Source: Methyloversatilis sp. RAC08 (GTDB taxonomy: Bacteria; Pseudomonadota; Gammaproteobacteria; Burkholderiales; Rhodocyclaceae). From it: DNA of 64,000 nucleotides. The translations under genes were made by a program, and so were the position numbers. The stretch spans positions 1,612,001 through 1,676,000 of the forward strand of contig NZ_CP016448.1 of the NCBI RefSeq assembly GCF_001713355.1. Reading direction: 5' to 3'. This document shows, piece by piece, positions 1 through 9,206 of this stretch (its first letter is position 1; each line of letters begins with the position of its first letter). The notes beneath the pieces were generated by a model. It was not told the origin of the DNA. It searched no databases and saw only the letters and a program-made list of their open reading frames with translations.

Positions 1-1039
1 GGTTATGCGAGCCGCCGGCGTTGCCGGTGGTCTGCATGCCCAGCTTGCGCGCCGAATAGGTGCTGAGGAAGTATCCGTTGAGCACGCCGTCCTGCACGAT
101 TTCGCGGTCATGTGTCGCCACGCCGTCGTCGTCGAACATGCCGGAGCCCATGGCGCGCGGCAGGTGCGGCCGTTCGGCGATGCTGATCAGCGGCGAGAAG
201 ATCTGCTTGCCCAGGCTGTCGAGCAGGAAGGACGACTTGCGGTACAGCGAGCCGCCGCTGGCGGCCTGCACGAAATGGCCGATCAGGCCGATGGCCAGCG
301 GCGCTTCGAACAGCACCGGCACCCGCGTGGTCCTGACGCGCCGTGCGCCCAGCCGCGCCAGCGCACGCTCTGCGGCATAGCGGCCGATGGCTTCAGGTGA
401 CGGCAGATCGGCCGCCGACCGCTGGCTGGCGTACCAGTCCTCGCGCTGCATGGCGTCGCCCTCGCCGGCGATGACCGAACAGGTGATGTACTGACGCGAA
501 CTCGAGTAACCCGCCATGAAGCCCAGACTGTTCGCTGAAATGAACTGAGACTGCTGGGCCGACACGGAACCGCCTTCCGAATTGCGGACATCCGGCGAGG
601 TGGCGAACGCGGCATCCTCGCAGCGTTTGGCGATCTCGATCGCCTGTTCGACCGGCAGCTCCCACGGGTGGTACAGATCGAGGTCGCGGAATTCGGTCGC
701 CAGCAGGGATTTGTCCGGCAGGCCGGCGCAGTCGTCTTCGGCGGTGAAGCGGGCGATCGACAGCGCCGCGTCGACCGAAGCTCGCAGTGCGTCGCGCGAA
801 AAATCGCTCGAACTGGCGTAACCCTTGCGCTGGCCGACATAGACGGTGACGCCGATGCCCTTGTCGCGGTTGTATTCGATCGTTTCGACCTCGCCACGGC
901 GCACCGTGACCGACTGGCCGAAGCCTTCGGACACATCGACCTCGGCCGCGGTGGCGCCGCCGGCACGTGCATGGTCCAGCAGATCCTGCGCAATGTCGCG
1001 CAGGCTGTCATCGGTATAGCTGAAACCCTGTCGGGACAT
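1..1039 (-). CDS. pmbA: PmbA/TldE-type metalloprotease-family protein, C-terminus cut by window edge
   Basis: The minus strand is open from an ATG at 1039 to the window edge, giving about 346 of the usual 450 or so codons. The N-terminal part has the TldD/PmbA hallmarks: an amphipathic start (DSLRDIAQDLLDHARAGG), then VRRGEVETIEYNRDKGIGV, then DFSRDALRASVDAALSIA. In the family, TldD and TldE (PmbA) form a heterodimeric protease that processes peptides and degrades antitoxins. PmbA is the partner without the zinc HExxxH site, and none is seen in the visible part. It is transcribed divergently from darP across about 120 bases, the arrangement common in proteobacteria. TldD itself is not in the window. 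Family call is firm; the C-terminus is unseen. Confidence 0.88.
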   Translation of the reverse strand, partial: MSRQGFSYTDDSLRDIAQDLLDHARAGGATAAEVDVSEGFGQSVTVRRGEVETIEYNRDKGIGVTVYVGQRKGYASSSDFSRDALRASVDAALSIARFTAEDDCAGLPDKSLLATEFRDLDLYHPWELPVEQAIEIAKRCEDAAFATSPDVRNSEGGSVSAQQSQFISANSLGFMAGYSSSRQYITCSVIAGEGDAMQREDWYASQRSAADLPSPEAIGRYAAERALARLGARRVRTTRVPVLFEAPLAIGLIGHFVQAASGGSLYRKSSFLLDSLGKQIFSPLISIAERPHLPRAMGSGMFDDDGVATHDREIVQDGVLNGYFLSTYSARKLGMQTTGNAGGSHN

Positions 1040-1163
1040 GGGGGCCTATCTCGCAGTGAAATCGGGTGGGGAATCCGCAGCCGCCTCGCCTCGCCATGGC
1101 GTTGCACGAGCGGGTTGCGGCAAAGCTGCAATAATAGCCGCTTGCCACGCTTCGCCCCGCCCC

Positions 1164-1745
1164 ATGCGCCCGAAATCCATATCGACCCACGACATCCCCG
1201 ACGACGAGCCGCAGTACGACGGCCCGAGCAAGAGCCAGAAGAAGCGCGACTCGCATGCGCTGCAGGACATCGGCGAACAACTGGTCGCGCTGTCCGACAC
1301 GCAATTGAAGCGCATCGACCTGCCGGACAACCTGCGCCGCGCGATCGAGGAAACGCGCCGCACGCGCAGCCGCGAAGGGCTGCGCCGGCAGATGCAGTAT
1401 GTCGGAAAGGTGATGCGCAACATCGATACCGCACCGCTGATCGAGGCGCTCGATGCCATACGCGGCGTATCCGCCCGCGCGGTCGCACGCGAACAGATGC
1501 TGGAGCGCATGCGCGAGCGGCTGATCGCCGACGAACAGGTGCTGGGCGACATCGCCGCGCAGTGGCCGGACGCCGATCTGACCCAGCTGCGCACATTGCG
1601 CCGCAACGCGCTGCGCGAAACCGAACTGGACAAGCCGCCACGAGCGTTCCGCGAAATCTTCCGCGTGCTGCGCCAGCTCGACCGTGCCGGTACGCCGGAC
1701 ACCACCGAAACTGCAGAGGATGAACACGACGATGAGCAAGGATGA
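1164..1745 (+). CDS. darP: Ribosome-associated protein DarP (YjgA, DUF615)
   Basis: This 193-residue protein matches the YjgA/DUF615 family: an acidic start (DDEPQYDGPSKSQKKRDSHA), then the conserved QLKRIDLPDNLRRAIEETRR and RRQMQYVGKVMRNID, then a helical C-terminal half. In E. coli the homologue binds precursor 50S subunits and helps late assembly around the peptidyl-transferase centre. The ATG at 1164 gives the usual length; more upstream starts would run into the leader of the divergent pmbA gene. The stop lies inside the start region of mogA (14-base overlap), so the two are probably translated from one mRNA. Confidence 0.9.
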   Translation: MRPKSISTHDIPDDEPQYDGPSKSQKKRDSHALQDIGEQLVALSDTQLKRIDLPDNLRRAIEETRRTRSREGLRRQMQYVGKVMRNIDTAPLIEALDAIRGVSARAVAREQMLERMRERLIADEQVLGDIAAQWPDADLTQLRTLRRNALRETELDKPPRAFREIFRVLRQLDRAGTPDTTETAEDEHDDEQG

Positions 1746-2331
1746 TGATCTGCTGACCGTGGGCCTGGTGTCGGTGTCAGACCGCGCCTCGTCCGGCGTC
1801 TATCAGGACCAGGGCATTCCGGCGCTGCAGGACTGGCTGTCCGCAGCACTGAAGACGCCGGTCGCCTTCGAAACCCGGCTGATTCCGGACGAACAGCCGG
1901 TGATCGAGGCGACGCTGATCGAACTGTGCGACAGCGCCGGCTGCGATCTGGTGCTGACCACCGGCGGCACCGGCCCGGCGCCGCGCGACGTGACACCGGA
2001 TGCCACCGCGGCGGTGGCGCACAAGCTGATGCCCGGCTTCGGCGAACAGATGCGCCAGATCAGCCTGCGCTTCGTGCCGACCGCCATCCTGTCGCGCCAG
2101 ACCGGCGCCATCCGCGGCCGGACGCTCATCCTGAACCTGCCCGGGCAGCCGAAATCGATCCGGGAAACGCTGGAAGGCGTGAAGGATGCAGACGGCACCC
2201 AGATCGTGCCCGGCATCTTCGCCGCCGTGCCCTACTGCATCGACCTGATCGGCGGGCCCTACATCGAAACCGACGAAGCCGTGGTGAAGGCCTTCCGCCC
2301 GAAATCCGCGATCCGGCCGCCCAGAGCCTGA
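1732..2331 (+). CDS. mogA: Molybdopterin adenylyltransferase MogA
   Basis: The product of about 199 residues is a MogA/MoaB-fold protein. It has the start VGLVSVSDRASSGVYQDQGI, the molybdopterin-binding loop VLTTGGTGPAPRDVTPDAT and the late motif LILNLPGQPKSIRETLEGV. MogA adenylylates molybdopterin before MoeA inserts molybdate, so it supplies cofactor to molybdoenzymes such as SoxC encoded at 15.9 kb. The start may be ATG 1732 (MSKDDD) or ATG 1720 (MNTTMSK); both overlap the end of darP. The C-terminal ending (FIGGPYI-like then VKAFRPK) is typical of the longer proteobacterial MogA. Confidence 0.93.
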   Translation: MSKDDDLLTVGLVSVSDRASSGVYQDQGIPALQDWLSAALKTPVAFETRLIPDEQPVIEATLIELCDSAGCDLVLTTGGTGPAPRDVTPDATAAVAHKLMPGFGEQMRQISLRFVPTAILSRQTGAIRGRTLILNLPGQPKSIRETLEGVKDADGTQIVPGIFAAVPYCIDLIGGPYIETDEAVVKAFRPKSAIRPPRA

Positions 2332-2380
2332 AGGTCGCCGCGCACCTTCGGTCGTCAGCCGCCACACGGCGGAGCGGCCC

Positions 2381-2482
2381 CTGTGGGAGCGGCGGCCCCG
2401 CCGCGATGCGCACTCTGCAAGATGATGGTCACTGCACGATGATGGTCACTGCACTATCGCGGCGGGGTCGCCGCTCCCACAG
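2381..2482. repeat. REP/BIME-like inverted repeat with a 17-base tandem duplication in its loop
   Basis: Two 27-base arms face each other: 2381-2407 starts CTGTGGGAGCGGCGGCC and 2456-2482 is its reverse complement with one mismatch. The core GTGGGAGCGGC-N-CCCGCCGCGA resembles REP elements scattered between genes in pseudomonads and other GC-rich proteobacteria. The loop holds two exact head-to-tail copies of GATGATGGTCACTGCAC (2421-2437 and 2438-2454). The element lies between the convergent mogA and mtgA genes. It could act as a bidirectional terminator or as a passive genomic repeat. Confidence 0.75.
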
Positions 2483-2522
2483 AGACGCCGCGCGCAAAAA
2501 GCGGTCGCGCCCGACCCTGCCG

Positions 2523-3215
2523 CTAAGGCACCTGCGAGTAGTGCATGCGCGCGGCGACGCGCGAGGCGTGTGCCGCGAGGCGCGGGCCGAAGGTTTTTTC
2601 GTACTTGCGCGGGTTGGGCAGCATGACGGCCAGCCGTGCCGCCTGATCCGGCCCGAGCTTTGCCGCCGACACGCGGTAGTAGCGCTGCGCGGCCGCTTCG
2701 GCGCCGAACACACCGTCGCCCCATTCCACCACGTTCAGATAGATTTCCAGAATGCGCCGCTTGTCCATCACCGCTTCCATCATGAAGGTGATGGCCGCCT
2801 CCTGCCCCTTGCGCAGATAGCTGCGGCTCGGGCTGAGGAACAGGTTCTTTGCCAGCTGCTGGCTGATGGTCGAGCCACCGGCCACCGCGCGGCCCTTCTT
2901 GCGGTTCTTTTCCATCGCCTTCTGGATGCCTTCCCAGTCGAAGCCTTCGTGATCGACGAAGCCATCGTCCTCGGCAGCGATCACGGCGCGCTTCAGGTGT
3001 ACCGATATGCGGTCATACGGCACCCACTGCTTGCGCAGCTGCGCGTCGGGCTGACGCTCGCGCAGCTCGGACAGGCGCAGCGACATGAAGCGGGTTTCGT
3101 CCGGATTGAATTTCGTCCACCACAGCAGGTGGCCGAAAATCCACAGCTGATAGGCCAGCGCAAGCAACACCGCAGCGGCCAGCAGCCATTTCAGCAGGCG
3201 AAGGAAGCGAAGCAT
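2523..3215 (-). CDS. mtgA: Monofunctional biosynthetic peptidoglycan transglycosylase
   Basis: The 230-residue protein is a GT51 glycosyltransferase without a transpeptidase domain. One N-terminal membrane segment (residues about 8-30) is followed by the catalytic domain with AVIAAEDDGFVDHEGFDW (catalytic Glu at about 82), the second conserved block GGSTISQQLAKNLFLS and EIYLNVVEWGDGVFGAEAAAQ. It polymerises lipid II into glycan strands at the cytoplasmic membrane. It follows aroE by 14 bases on the same strand, the aroE-mtgA order common in betaproteobacteria. The ATG at 3215 gives normal family length. Confidence 0.93.
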   Translation of the reverse strand: MLRFLRLLKWLLAAAVLLALAYQLWIFGHLLWWTKFNPDETRFMSLRLSELRERQPDAQLRKQWVPYDRISVHLKRAVIAAEDDGFVDHEGFDWEGIQKAMEKNRKKGRAVAGGSTISQQLAKNLFLSPSRSYLRKGQEAAITFMMEAVMDKRRILEIYLNVVEWGDGVFGAEAAAQRYYRVSAAKLGPDQAARLAVMLPNPRKYEKTFGPRLAAHASRVAARMHYSQVP

Positions 3216-3229
3216 GGCGGGGGCGACGC

Positions 3230-4063
3230 TCAGGCGAGCGGCGGCGTTGCCGCGCGCAGCATGTCGCGCACCGGCGCCGTGTCCGGCCGCACGCCGCGCC
3301 AAAGCGCGAAAGCTTCGGCCGCCTGCTCGACCAGCATGCCCAGGCCGTCGGACAGCGTGCTGGCCCCCTGCACGCGCGCCTGTTTCAGAAAGGCGGTCAG
3401 GCCACGGCCATAGACCATGTCGTACGCAAGGCTGCCCGGCGCGTACAGCCCTTGCGGCAGCGGCGGCGCCTGGTCGCTCAGACTTGCGCTGGTGGCGTTG
3501 ATCACGATGTCGTACGGCGCGTCGGCAGCGTCCTGCCAGCCACCGGCGGCAAGCGCGGCACGGGTGTCGTGGCCGGCGAAGTGCGCTTCGAGGCCCCGCG
3601 CCTTGTCGGCGGTGCGGTTGGCGATGAACAGGCGCGCCACGCCGGCATCGAGCAGTGGCAGCACGACACCGCGCGCGGCGCCGCCGGCACCGAGCAGCAG
3701 CACGCGCGCGCCGTTGAGCCGGCTGCCGAGCCATTCGAGGTCGCGCACCAGCCCGGCGCCGTCGGTGTTGTCGCCGAGCACTTGCTCGTCGAACACGAAA
3801 GTATTGACTGCACCAGCCAGGCGCGCCCTTTCGGTCAGCGTATCCGCCAGCCGCCAGGCTTCTTCCTTGAACGGCACCGTGATGTTCATGCCGCGCCCGC
3901 CCTCGGCACGAAACCGTTCGACGGTGGCGGCGAAACCCTCCAGCGGTGCCAGCAGCGCTTCGTAAATCATGTCCTGCCCGGTCTGCGCGGCGAAGGCAGC
4001 GTGGATGGCGGGTGACTTGCTGTGCGAAATGGGGTGACCCACCACGGCGTAACGGTCTGGCAT
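3230..4063 (-). CDS. aroE: Shikimate dehydrogenase
   Basis: The 277-residue enzyme performs NADPH-dependent reduction of 3-dehydroshikimate in aromatic amino-acid synthesis. The substrate domain opens with [17 protein letters not shown]. The catalytic pair is Lys in ITVPFKE (about 66) and Asp in GDNTDGAG (about 101). The nucleotide domain has [12 protein letters not shown] and the NADP-selective ANRT motif. A conserved [16 protein letters not shown] segment closes the fold. It starts 5 bases after the TonB-like gene ends, so the three minus-strand genes 5030-2523 are probably one transcript. Confidence 0.95.
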   Translation of the reverse strand: MPDRYAVVGHPISHSKSPAIHAAFAAQTGQDMIYEALLAPLEGFAATVERFRAEGGRGMNITVPFKEEAWRLADTLTERARLAGAVNTFVFDEQVLGDNTDGAGLVRDLEWLGSRLNGARVLLLGAGGAARGVVLPLLDAGVARLFIANRTADKARGLEAHFAGHDTRAALAAGGWQDAADAPYDIVINATSASLSDQAPPLPQGLYAPGSLAYDMVYGRGLTAFLKQARVQGASTLSDGLGMLVEQAAEAFALWRGVRPDTAPVRDMLRAATPPLA

Positions 4064-4067
4064 CGGG

Positions 4068-5030
4068 CTAACGTGCTTCCAGCTGGTCGCCCTGGGTGAA
4101 GCTCCAGGTGCGGGTGATGGACAGGATTTCGAAGTCGCGCTTGATATCCGGTGAAAACGGCGCATAGGGTGCGGCCATGCGCACGATGCGCTGCGCCGCT
4201 TCGTCGAGCAGCGGCTGACCGGACGAGCGGCTGACGTAGATCTGTTCGATTTCGCCGTCGGAACGTATCTCCACTGTCAATGTGAGGTTGCCGTAGATGC
4301 GGCCGCGCGCCGCGCTCGGGTAGTTCAGGTTGCCGATGCGCTCGACCTTCTGCCGCCAGTCCTCGATGTACTGCGCGAAGCGGTACTCCTGCGTGCGCGC
4401 GCCGACGAACTTCTTGCGCGGCCGCTTGTTGTAGTCATCCACATTGCGCGCGATTTCGGCTTCGAGCCGCGCCATCGCCATGGCGCGCGCAGCGAGGTCG
4501 GCGCCGGTCGGCAGCGGCACGGCCTGCGGCGTCGGCTCCGGCTGCTCGACCCGACGCTCTTCCTCCTTCACCTCGGTTCTGGCCTGCGCCTCGGCCAGCA
4601 GCTTCTGCTGCAGCGCTTCGAGTTCCTGCACGCGGCTTTGCGTGCTGACCAGCTGATCACCGGCCTGGTCGCGCTTGCTTGCGGGCAGCGGCGTCTTGGC
4701 GCGGCGGTCCTGATCGGTATTGCCACCCCCATCGAGACTGGCTTGAGCCAGCGCCTGCGGATCGACCGGCTTCTGCTTGCCGCGCGCATTGACCAGCACC
4801 ACTTCCAGCGGCTGATCGACCGCCTTCTGCTTCGGCTTGAGGTCGGGCGCGAAATTGATCGCCAGCACGAAGCCATGCACCAGAATCGACACTGCGATGC
4901 CGATGGCGAGCGGCGGGAGCGCCGGCTCCGCTGCGGTCATGGCGGCTGGCCGAACGCTGGTGAGCACCGCCCTCTCGGGCGTGGCCGCGGACTTCGGGCG
5001 GGTGCGGGCGGCAGCGCTTTTTCGTGGCAT
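4068..5030 (-). CDS. TonB-family energy transducer-like protein
   Basis: This 320-residue protein has TonB architecture. It has a basic cytoplasmic tail, one membrane segment at about 38-58 ([20 protein letters not shown]), and a long charged, coiled-coil-prone periplasmic stretch ([17 protein letters not shown]). The C-terminal TonB fold at about 225-315 contains [20 protein letters not shown] and [22 protein letters not shown]. TonB proteins couple the inner-membrane proton motive force to outer-membrane receptors. No exbB, exbD or receptor gene is nearby, so its partner complex is unknown. The C-terminal fold is clear; the exact role is not. Confidence 0.82.
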   Translation of the reverse strand: MPRKSAAARTRPKSAATPERAVLTSVRPAAMTAAEPALPPLAIGIAVSILVHGFVLAINFAPDLKPKQKAVDQPLEVVLVNARGKQKPVDPQALAQASLDGGGNTDQDRRAKTPLPASKRDQAGDQLVSTQSRVQELEALQQKLLAEAQARTEVKEEERRVEQPEPTPQAVPLPTGADLAARAMAMARLEAEIARNVDDYNKRPRKKFVGARTQEYRFAQYIEDWRQKVERIGNLNYPSAARGRIYGNLTLTVEIRSDGEIEQIYVSRSSGQPLLDEAAQRIVRMAAPYAPFSPDIKRDFEILSITRTWSFTQGDQLEAR

Positions 5031-5121
5031 GGGGCGGGATTTTACAGGCGGCCGGTGAAATACCGCCGCCCGGCAGGAAATGAGACAACGCGGTGTCGCC
5101 AGCGTGTCACGACGGGCGCCC

Positions 5122-5127
5122 TATAAT
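5122..5127 (+). promoter_or_regulatory. Probable -10 box of the uppP promoter
   Basis: A perfect TATAAT lies 29 bases before the uppP ATG in a very GC-rich stretch. No convincing -35 hexamer is seen at 16-18 bases upstream, so the assignment rests on the -10 match and its position. Confidence 0.5.
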
Positions 5128-5155
5128 CGCCGGTCTTTCGTGTGCAGCAGACTCC

Positions 5156-5980
5156 ATGGATCCATTGCTGATCAAGGCCTTCATCCTCGGCATCATTGAA
5201 GGTCTGACCGAGTTCCTGCCCATTTCCAGCACCGGCCACCTGATCATCGCCGGCAGCCTGCTCGGTTATACCGACGACACCAGTCGCGTGTTCAAGATCG
5301 TCATCCAGCTGGCTGCGATACTGGCGATCTGCTGGGAATACCGGCGCAAGCTCATCGATGTCGGCAGCGGCGTGCTGGCACGCGACCCGCAGGCCAACCA
5401 CTTCGTGACGCTGGTGCTGATCGCCTTCATGCCTGCGGCAGTACTCGGCTTCCTGCTGCACGGCGTGATCAAGGCCTATCTGTTCAACCCGCTGACCGTG
5501 GCGGGCGCATTGATCGTCGGCGGCGTGCTCATCCTGCTGATCGAGCGGCGCAATCACCAGCCGCGCTACGAAACCGTGGAAGACATGGACTGGCGTGCCG
5601 CGCTCAAGGTGGGTTTCGCCCAGTCCGTGGCGATGTTCCCCGGCGTGTCGCGTTCGGGTGCGACCATCATGGGCGGCCTGATCTTCGGCCTGTCGCGCCG
5701 CGCGGCGACCGAATTCAGCTTCTTTCTCGCCATTCCGACCATGTTCGCGGCCACCGCCTACGACGTGTACAAGAACTGGGCGCTGCTGCGTGCCGAAGAT
5801 CTGCCGGTGTTCGCGACCGGCTTCGTGGCGTCCTTCCTGGCCGCCTTCTTCAGCGTGCGCTGGCTGCTGCGCTACATCTCCACCCACACTTTCGAGGTGT
5901 TCGCCTGGTACCGCATCGCCTTCGGCATCATCGTGCTGCTGACGGCAGCCGGCGGCTGGGTGGACTGGGCGGATCACTGA
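5156..5980 (+). CDS. uppP: Undecaprenyl-diphosphatase (BacA/UppP)
   Basis: The 274-residue polytopic membrane protein recycles undecaprenyl pyrophosphate to the monophosphate carrier used for cell-wall and polysaccharide export. The two conserved catalytic loops are present: [15 protein letters not shown] near the N-terminus and [15 protein letters not shown] around residue 160. The remainder is hydrophobic helices. Its stop overlaps the next start (TGATG), so the downstream esterase is translationally coupled. Confidence 0.96.
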   Translation: MDPLLIKAFILGIIEGLTEFLPISSTGHLIIAGSLLGYTDDTSRVFKIVIQLAAILAICWEYRRKLIDVGSGVLARDPQANHFVTLVLIAFMPAAVLGFLLHGVIKAYLFNPLTVAGALIVGGVLILLIERRNHQPRYETVEDMDWRAALKVGFAQSVAMFPGVSRSGATIMGGLIFGLSRRAATEFSFFLAIPTMFAATAYDVYKNWALLRAEDLPVFATGFVASFLAAFFSVRWLLRYISTHTFEVFAWYRIAFGIIVLLTAAGGWVDWADH

Positions 5981-6564
5981 TGCGGAAGCTGATCTATCTG
6001 CACGGTTTCCGCTCCGGCCCACAGTCTGTCAAGGCGGTGCAGTTGCGCGCCCACCTTGCGCGCCAGGGTCAGGCCGGCGACCTGTGGTGCGAACAGTTGC
6101 CACCCGGCCCGCTCGACGCAATCGCGCTGATCGAGTCGGTGCTGTGCCCCGCGGTGGCGGACGGCGATGAGGTTGCGCTGGCCGGATCGTCGCTGGGCGG
6201 CTTCTATGCGCTGCATCTGGCGGAAAAGCACGGCCTGCATGCGGCGCTGATCAACCCGGCCGTGGTCGCACCGAAATCGCTCGGCGACTATGTCGGCGAA
6301 CATGAGCACATGTATACAGGCGAGGTGTTCCGCTTCGAGCAGGAACATGTCGAACAACTGGCGGAGCTGGACGTTGCGGCCGTCACCCGGCCGGAACGTT
6401 ACCTGGTGCTGCTGGAAACCGGCGACGAGGTACTGGACTGGTGGCAGGCGGTGCTGAAGCTGCGCGGCGCGAACCTGGTCGTCCATGCCGGTGGCGACCA
6501 CAGCCTGCAGAGCTTCGCGAAAGAACTTCCTCGGATGACCGAATTCCTGCTGCCGGATCGCTGA
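5980..6564 (+). CDS. YqiA/YcfP-family alpha/beta-hydrolase (esterase)
   Basis: The 194-residue protein starts with KLIYLHGFRSGPQSVKA and carries the nucleophile elbow GSSLGGFYA (Ser about 71). A late Asp-containing segment (ETGDEVLDW) and His (GGDHSLQSF) complete a serine-hydrolase triad. The size and order match the small YqiA esterase group, which cleaves short-chain esters and acyl-CoA-type substrates in vitro; the physiological substrate is unknown. Its ATG shares a base with the uppP stop. Confidence 0.85.
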   Translation: MRKLIYLHGFRSGPQSVKAVQLRAHLARQGQAGDLWCEQLPPGPLDAIALIESVLCPAVADGDEVALAGSSLGGFYALHLAEKHGLHAALINPAVVAPKSLGDYVGEHEHMYTGEVFRFEQEHVEQLAELDVAAVTRPERYLVLLETGDEVLDWWQAVLKLRGANLVVHAGGDHSLQSFAKELPRMTEFLLPDR

Positions 6565-6577
6565 GGGCGATTACAGC

Positions 6578-6754
6578 TTGTTGGGCATCGCTGGCGCTCA
6601 CCCCAACCTACGGGGCGATGGGGCGACGCGACGTACGGAAGCCTGATTGTTGGGCATCGCTGCGCTCACCCCAAACCGACAGGGGATGGGCAACGTGACT
6701 GCCGGCGAAAGCATTCGCTGCCGTAGGTTGGGGTGAGCGCAGCGATGCCCAACA
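6578..6754. repeat. Cluster of three palindromic TTGGGCATCGCTGCGCTCACCCCAA-type repeats
   Basis: Three copies of one intergenic motif lie between the esterase gene and the convergent gene at 6777. Copy one is at 6578-6613 (with one extra G), copy two at 6648-6674, and an inverted copy at 6721-6754. The 27-base arms 6648-6674 and 6728-6754 are exact reverse complements and would fold into a long hairpin. The motif begins GTTGGGCATCGCTGCGCTC and often extends to CCAACCTACGG. It resembles the dispersed intergenic repeats common in proteobacterial genomes. It may also terminate transcription from both sides. Confidence 0.75.
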
Positions 6755-6776
6755 CCCGCCCCCTACAAAGGCCGCG

Positions 6777-8255
6777 CTACCGAAAGTCGCTGACGCGGAA
6801 TCGGGCGAGATCGAAGTTGGCGCCACGCTCGATCAGTTCGACCGGATCGAGCCTGACATGACGGCCGTTGATCGATGCGTGCAACGGGTATTCGGCCGAA
6901 TAACCGGTGCCGTTGATCGCCAGGCGCACGACGGCGCCGGTGATCGGATCATCCAGCGCCACGGCTTCGCCGCTGTTGCGCTCGGAAAACACCTCGAGCG
7001 GGCGGGCAGTGGTCGACAGCGTTTCGATGCCGACCGTACCGCGTGCATCGCGGCCGCGCATGTATCGGCGCACGACACCGACCAGCCAGTTGTCTCCGCC
7101 CGACGGCTGCATGCCGACGAGCGAACCGACGCGCACCCATTCTGCGCTGGCAGTGGGTGCCGTGGCGCCGATGCCGCCAAGGCTGGCGTCGGACATTTCC
7201 CAGCGATAGATCACCGCCTCGTCGCGTGCGCCGCGCAGCACATGGTGCAGATGCTTGATGCCATTGGCGACCGCGAGCGCACCACCCAGCGTGTGGCGGC
7301 GGTACTGCCGGGTCGGCGGGTCGAGTGCCCAGTTTATCGACAGGTGACGCAGCAGCCGACCCAGCTGTTCCGGCGACGGCTCTTCATCGAAATGCAGCGA
7401 ATCCGGCCATTCGCCGGCTTCGAGCTTGCGCGCCATCGCGAGTGCGGCATCTGCGGCCGCAATGCCGGAGAAGTAGCGGATGCCGTCGGTGGTGAGCGGT
7501 GCACGCACCAGTCGCAGCGGCGGAGCAGGCTGGTTGGCATCCAGCCAGTGCGTGGTGCCGCGCTCGACGGTGGACGCCATCGAAAAACGGGCCGCGAAAT
7601 AACTGGTGAGCTGCTCGGCCAGTCGCACACCTGCCGGCACCAGACCTTCCGGCGCTGCCACATGCAGCGCTATCAGGCGCAGATACTCGCGTTCGACCGA
7701 CGTCGCCGCTTCGTCGGCGGCGTTCACCACCTCGCGCACTTCGGCACCCGATGCCTGCGCGAGCAGGTAAGCCTGGCCGGCCACCTGCCACAGACCGGCG
7801 TCGACCGGACCATTGTGATAGACGTCCCACTTGAAGCGCTGGCGGCACGCCCGCACGGTGCGCGAGCCCAGGCGCGACAGGCCGCTGAGTACCGACGCCT
7901 GCGCCGGGTCGGACATGTAGCGATCGAGCGCGAATTCGTAGGCGGACGACAGGATGGACCAGAAGTCACGGCCGGTTCGCCACACCACGTCCTTGCCTTC
8001 GGGTTGCTCGACGTAGGCGCTGTCGAGCTTGCGCAGATGCGGCTGAGCACTGGAATCGAACTGATAGAGCAGATTGACGTGGTGCGCGATGTCGATATTG
8101 GCCGCTTCACTGACCGATTCGACCCAGCCGGTCAGTTCGTTGATGGCCAGATCGGGCTGCGCGGCGGCTATTTCGGCCAGCACACGGCGCAGCTCGGCCG
8201 GATTGCCGAGCACACTCGCCGGGGATGAAGAAAAGACACCGAACATACCTGCCAC
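6777..8255 (-). CDS. Uncharacterised protein with a PilZ-like motif in its C-terminal half
   Basis: I do not recognise this 492-residue protein as a named family. The first 300 residues are predominantly helical with no signal peptide or membrane segment. The C-terminal part has an arginine cluster (TRQYRRHTLGG, Arg about 316-320) followed some 35 residues later by DASLGGIGA (356-363), then a beta-rich stretch with VRVGSLVGMQ and WLVGVVRRYMRG. Arg-rich segment plus D/N-x-S-x-x-G is the c-di-GMP-binding signature of PilZ domains, so c-di-GMP binding is possible, but the spacing is longer than usual. It is flanked by repeats on one side and thyA on the other and appears monocistronic. Function unassigned. 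Confidence 0.7.
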   Translation of the reverse strand: MAGMFGVFSSSPASVLGNPAELRRVLAEIAAAQPDLAINELTGWVESVSEAANIDIAHHVNLLYQFDSSAQPHLRKLDSAYVEQPEGKDVVWRTGRDFWSILSSAYEFALDRYMSDPAQASVLSGLSRLGSRTVRACRQRFKWDVYHNGPVDAGLWQVAGQAYLLAQASGAEVREVVNAADEAATSVEREYLRLIALHVAAPEGLVPAGVRLAEQLTSYFAARFSMASTVERGTTHWLDANQPAPPLRLVRAPLTTDGIRYFSGIAAADAALAMARKLEAGEWPDSLHFDEEPSPEQLGRLLRHLSINWALDPPTRQYRRHTLGGALAVANGIKHLHHVLRGARDEAVIYRWEMSDASLGGIGATAPTASAEWVRVGSLVGMQPSGGDNWLVGVVRRYMRGRDARGTVGIETLSTTARPLEVFSERNSGEAVALDDPITGAVVRLAINGTGYSAEYPLHASINGRHVRLDPVELIERGANFDLARFRVSDFR

Positions 8256-8411
8256 CTCCGCCGCTCGGGATGCGCCCCGATTGTACTGATCATCAATCGT
8301 CCGTCGGACGAAGCGCCATGCCTCGTCCGTACTGCATGCAGACCCCGCCGGAACCGCGCGCTGGACTACAATCCCGACCCTCTAGCGTAACGCGACTGCG
8401 CGATATTTTCC

Positions 8412-9206
8412 ATGCGGCAATATCTCGACCTCATGCGCCATGTGCTCGAACAGGGCGCGCTCAAGACCGACCGCACCGGAACCGGCACCCGTTCGGTGTT
8501 CGGCTGGCAGATGCGTTTCAACCTCGCCGACGGCTTTCCGGTGTTGACGACGAAGAAACTGCACCTGCGCTCCATCATCGTCGAATTGCTGTGGTTCCTG
8601 CGCGGCGACACCAATATCGCCTGGCTGAAGGAAAACGGCGTCAGCATCTGGGACGAGTGGGCCGACGAAAACGGCGACCTCGGTCCGGTGTATGGCGCCC
8701 AGTGGCGCAGCTGGCCGACGCCGGACGGGCGCCACATCGACCAGATCGCCGAACTGGTCAAGGGCTTGCGCCAGAATCCGGATTCGCGCCGTCACATCGT
8801 CAGCGCGTGGAATCCGGCCAGCATCCCGTCCATGAAGCTGCCGCCCTGCCATGCGCTGTTCCAGTTCTACGTCGCCGACGGTGCATTGTCCTGCCAGCTG
8901 TACCAGCGCAGCGCCGACATATTTCTCGGAGTACCTTTCAATATAGCGAGTTACGCGCTGCTGACGATGATGATGGCCCAGGTATGCGGGCTCAAGCCCG
9001 GCGAATTCATCCACACGCTGGGTGACGCGCACCTGTACCTGAACCACGTCGATCAGGCCCGCGAACAGTTGTCGCGCGCGCCGCGGCCGCTGCCGGTGAT
9101 GCACATCAACCCGGCGGTGACCGACCTGTTCGCGTTCGTGCCGGACGATTTCCGTCTCGACGGCTATGACCCGTGGCCGCACATCCCGGCGAAGGTGGCC
9201 GTGTGA
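8412..9206 (+). CDS. thyA: Thymidylate synthase
   Basis: The 264-residue ThyA makes dTMP from dUMP with methylene-tetrahydrofolate. Signatures are [14 protein letters not shown], the catalytic loop [12 protein letters not shown] (Cys about 146), [20 protein letters not shown] and the C-terminal end at Val (KVAV). Length equals the E. coli enzyme. A TACAAT at 8367-8372, 40 bases upstream, is a candidate -10 box. Its TGA overlaps the GTG start of folA, so dTMP synthesis and dihydrofolate recycling are translationally coupled. Confidence 0.97.
   Translation: MRQYLDLMRHVLEQGALKTDRTGTGTRSVFGWQMRFNLADGFPVLTTKKLHLRSIIVELLWFLRGDTNIAWLKENGVSIWDEWADENGDLGPVYGAQWRSWPTPDGRHIDQIAELVKGLRQNPDSRRHIVSAWNPASIPSMKLPPCHALFQFYVADGALSCQLYQRSADIFLGVPFNIASYALLTMMMAQVCGLKPGEFIHTLGDAHLYLNHVDQAREQLSRAPRPLPVMHINPAVTDLFAFVPDDFRLDGYDPWPHIPAKVAV

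Noticed and set aside
283..1641. Long minus-strand reading frame across pmbA and darP (and similar long frames opposite most genes, e.g. 25925-27349, 56204-57997)
   Set aside because: In GC-rich DNA the antisense and third-position frames of real genes stay open by chance. Their translations are Arg/Ala/Pro/His-rich, show no family motif and lack ribosome-binding sites.
2421..2454. CRISPR-like direct repeats
   Set aside because: There are only two adjoining 17-base copies with no spacers and no cas genes; they sit in the loop of a REP-like palindrome.
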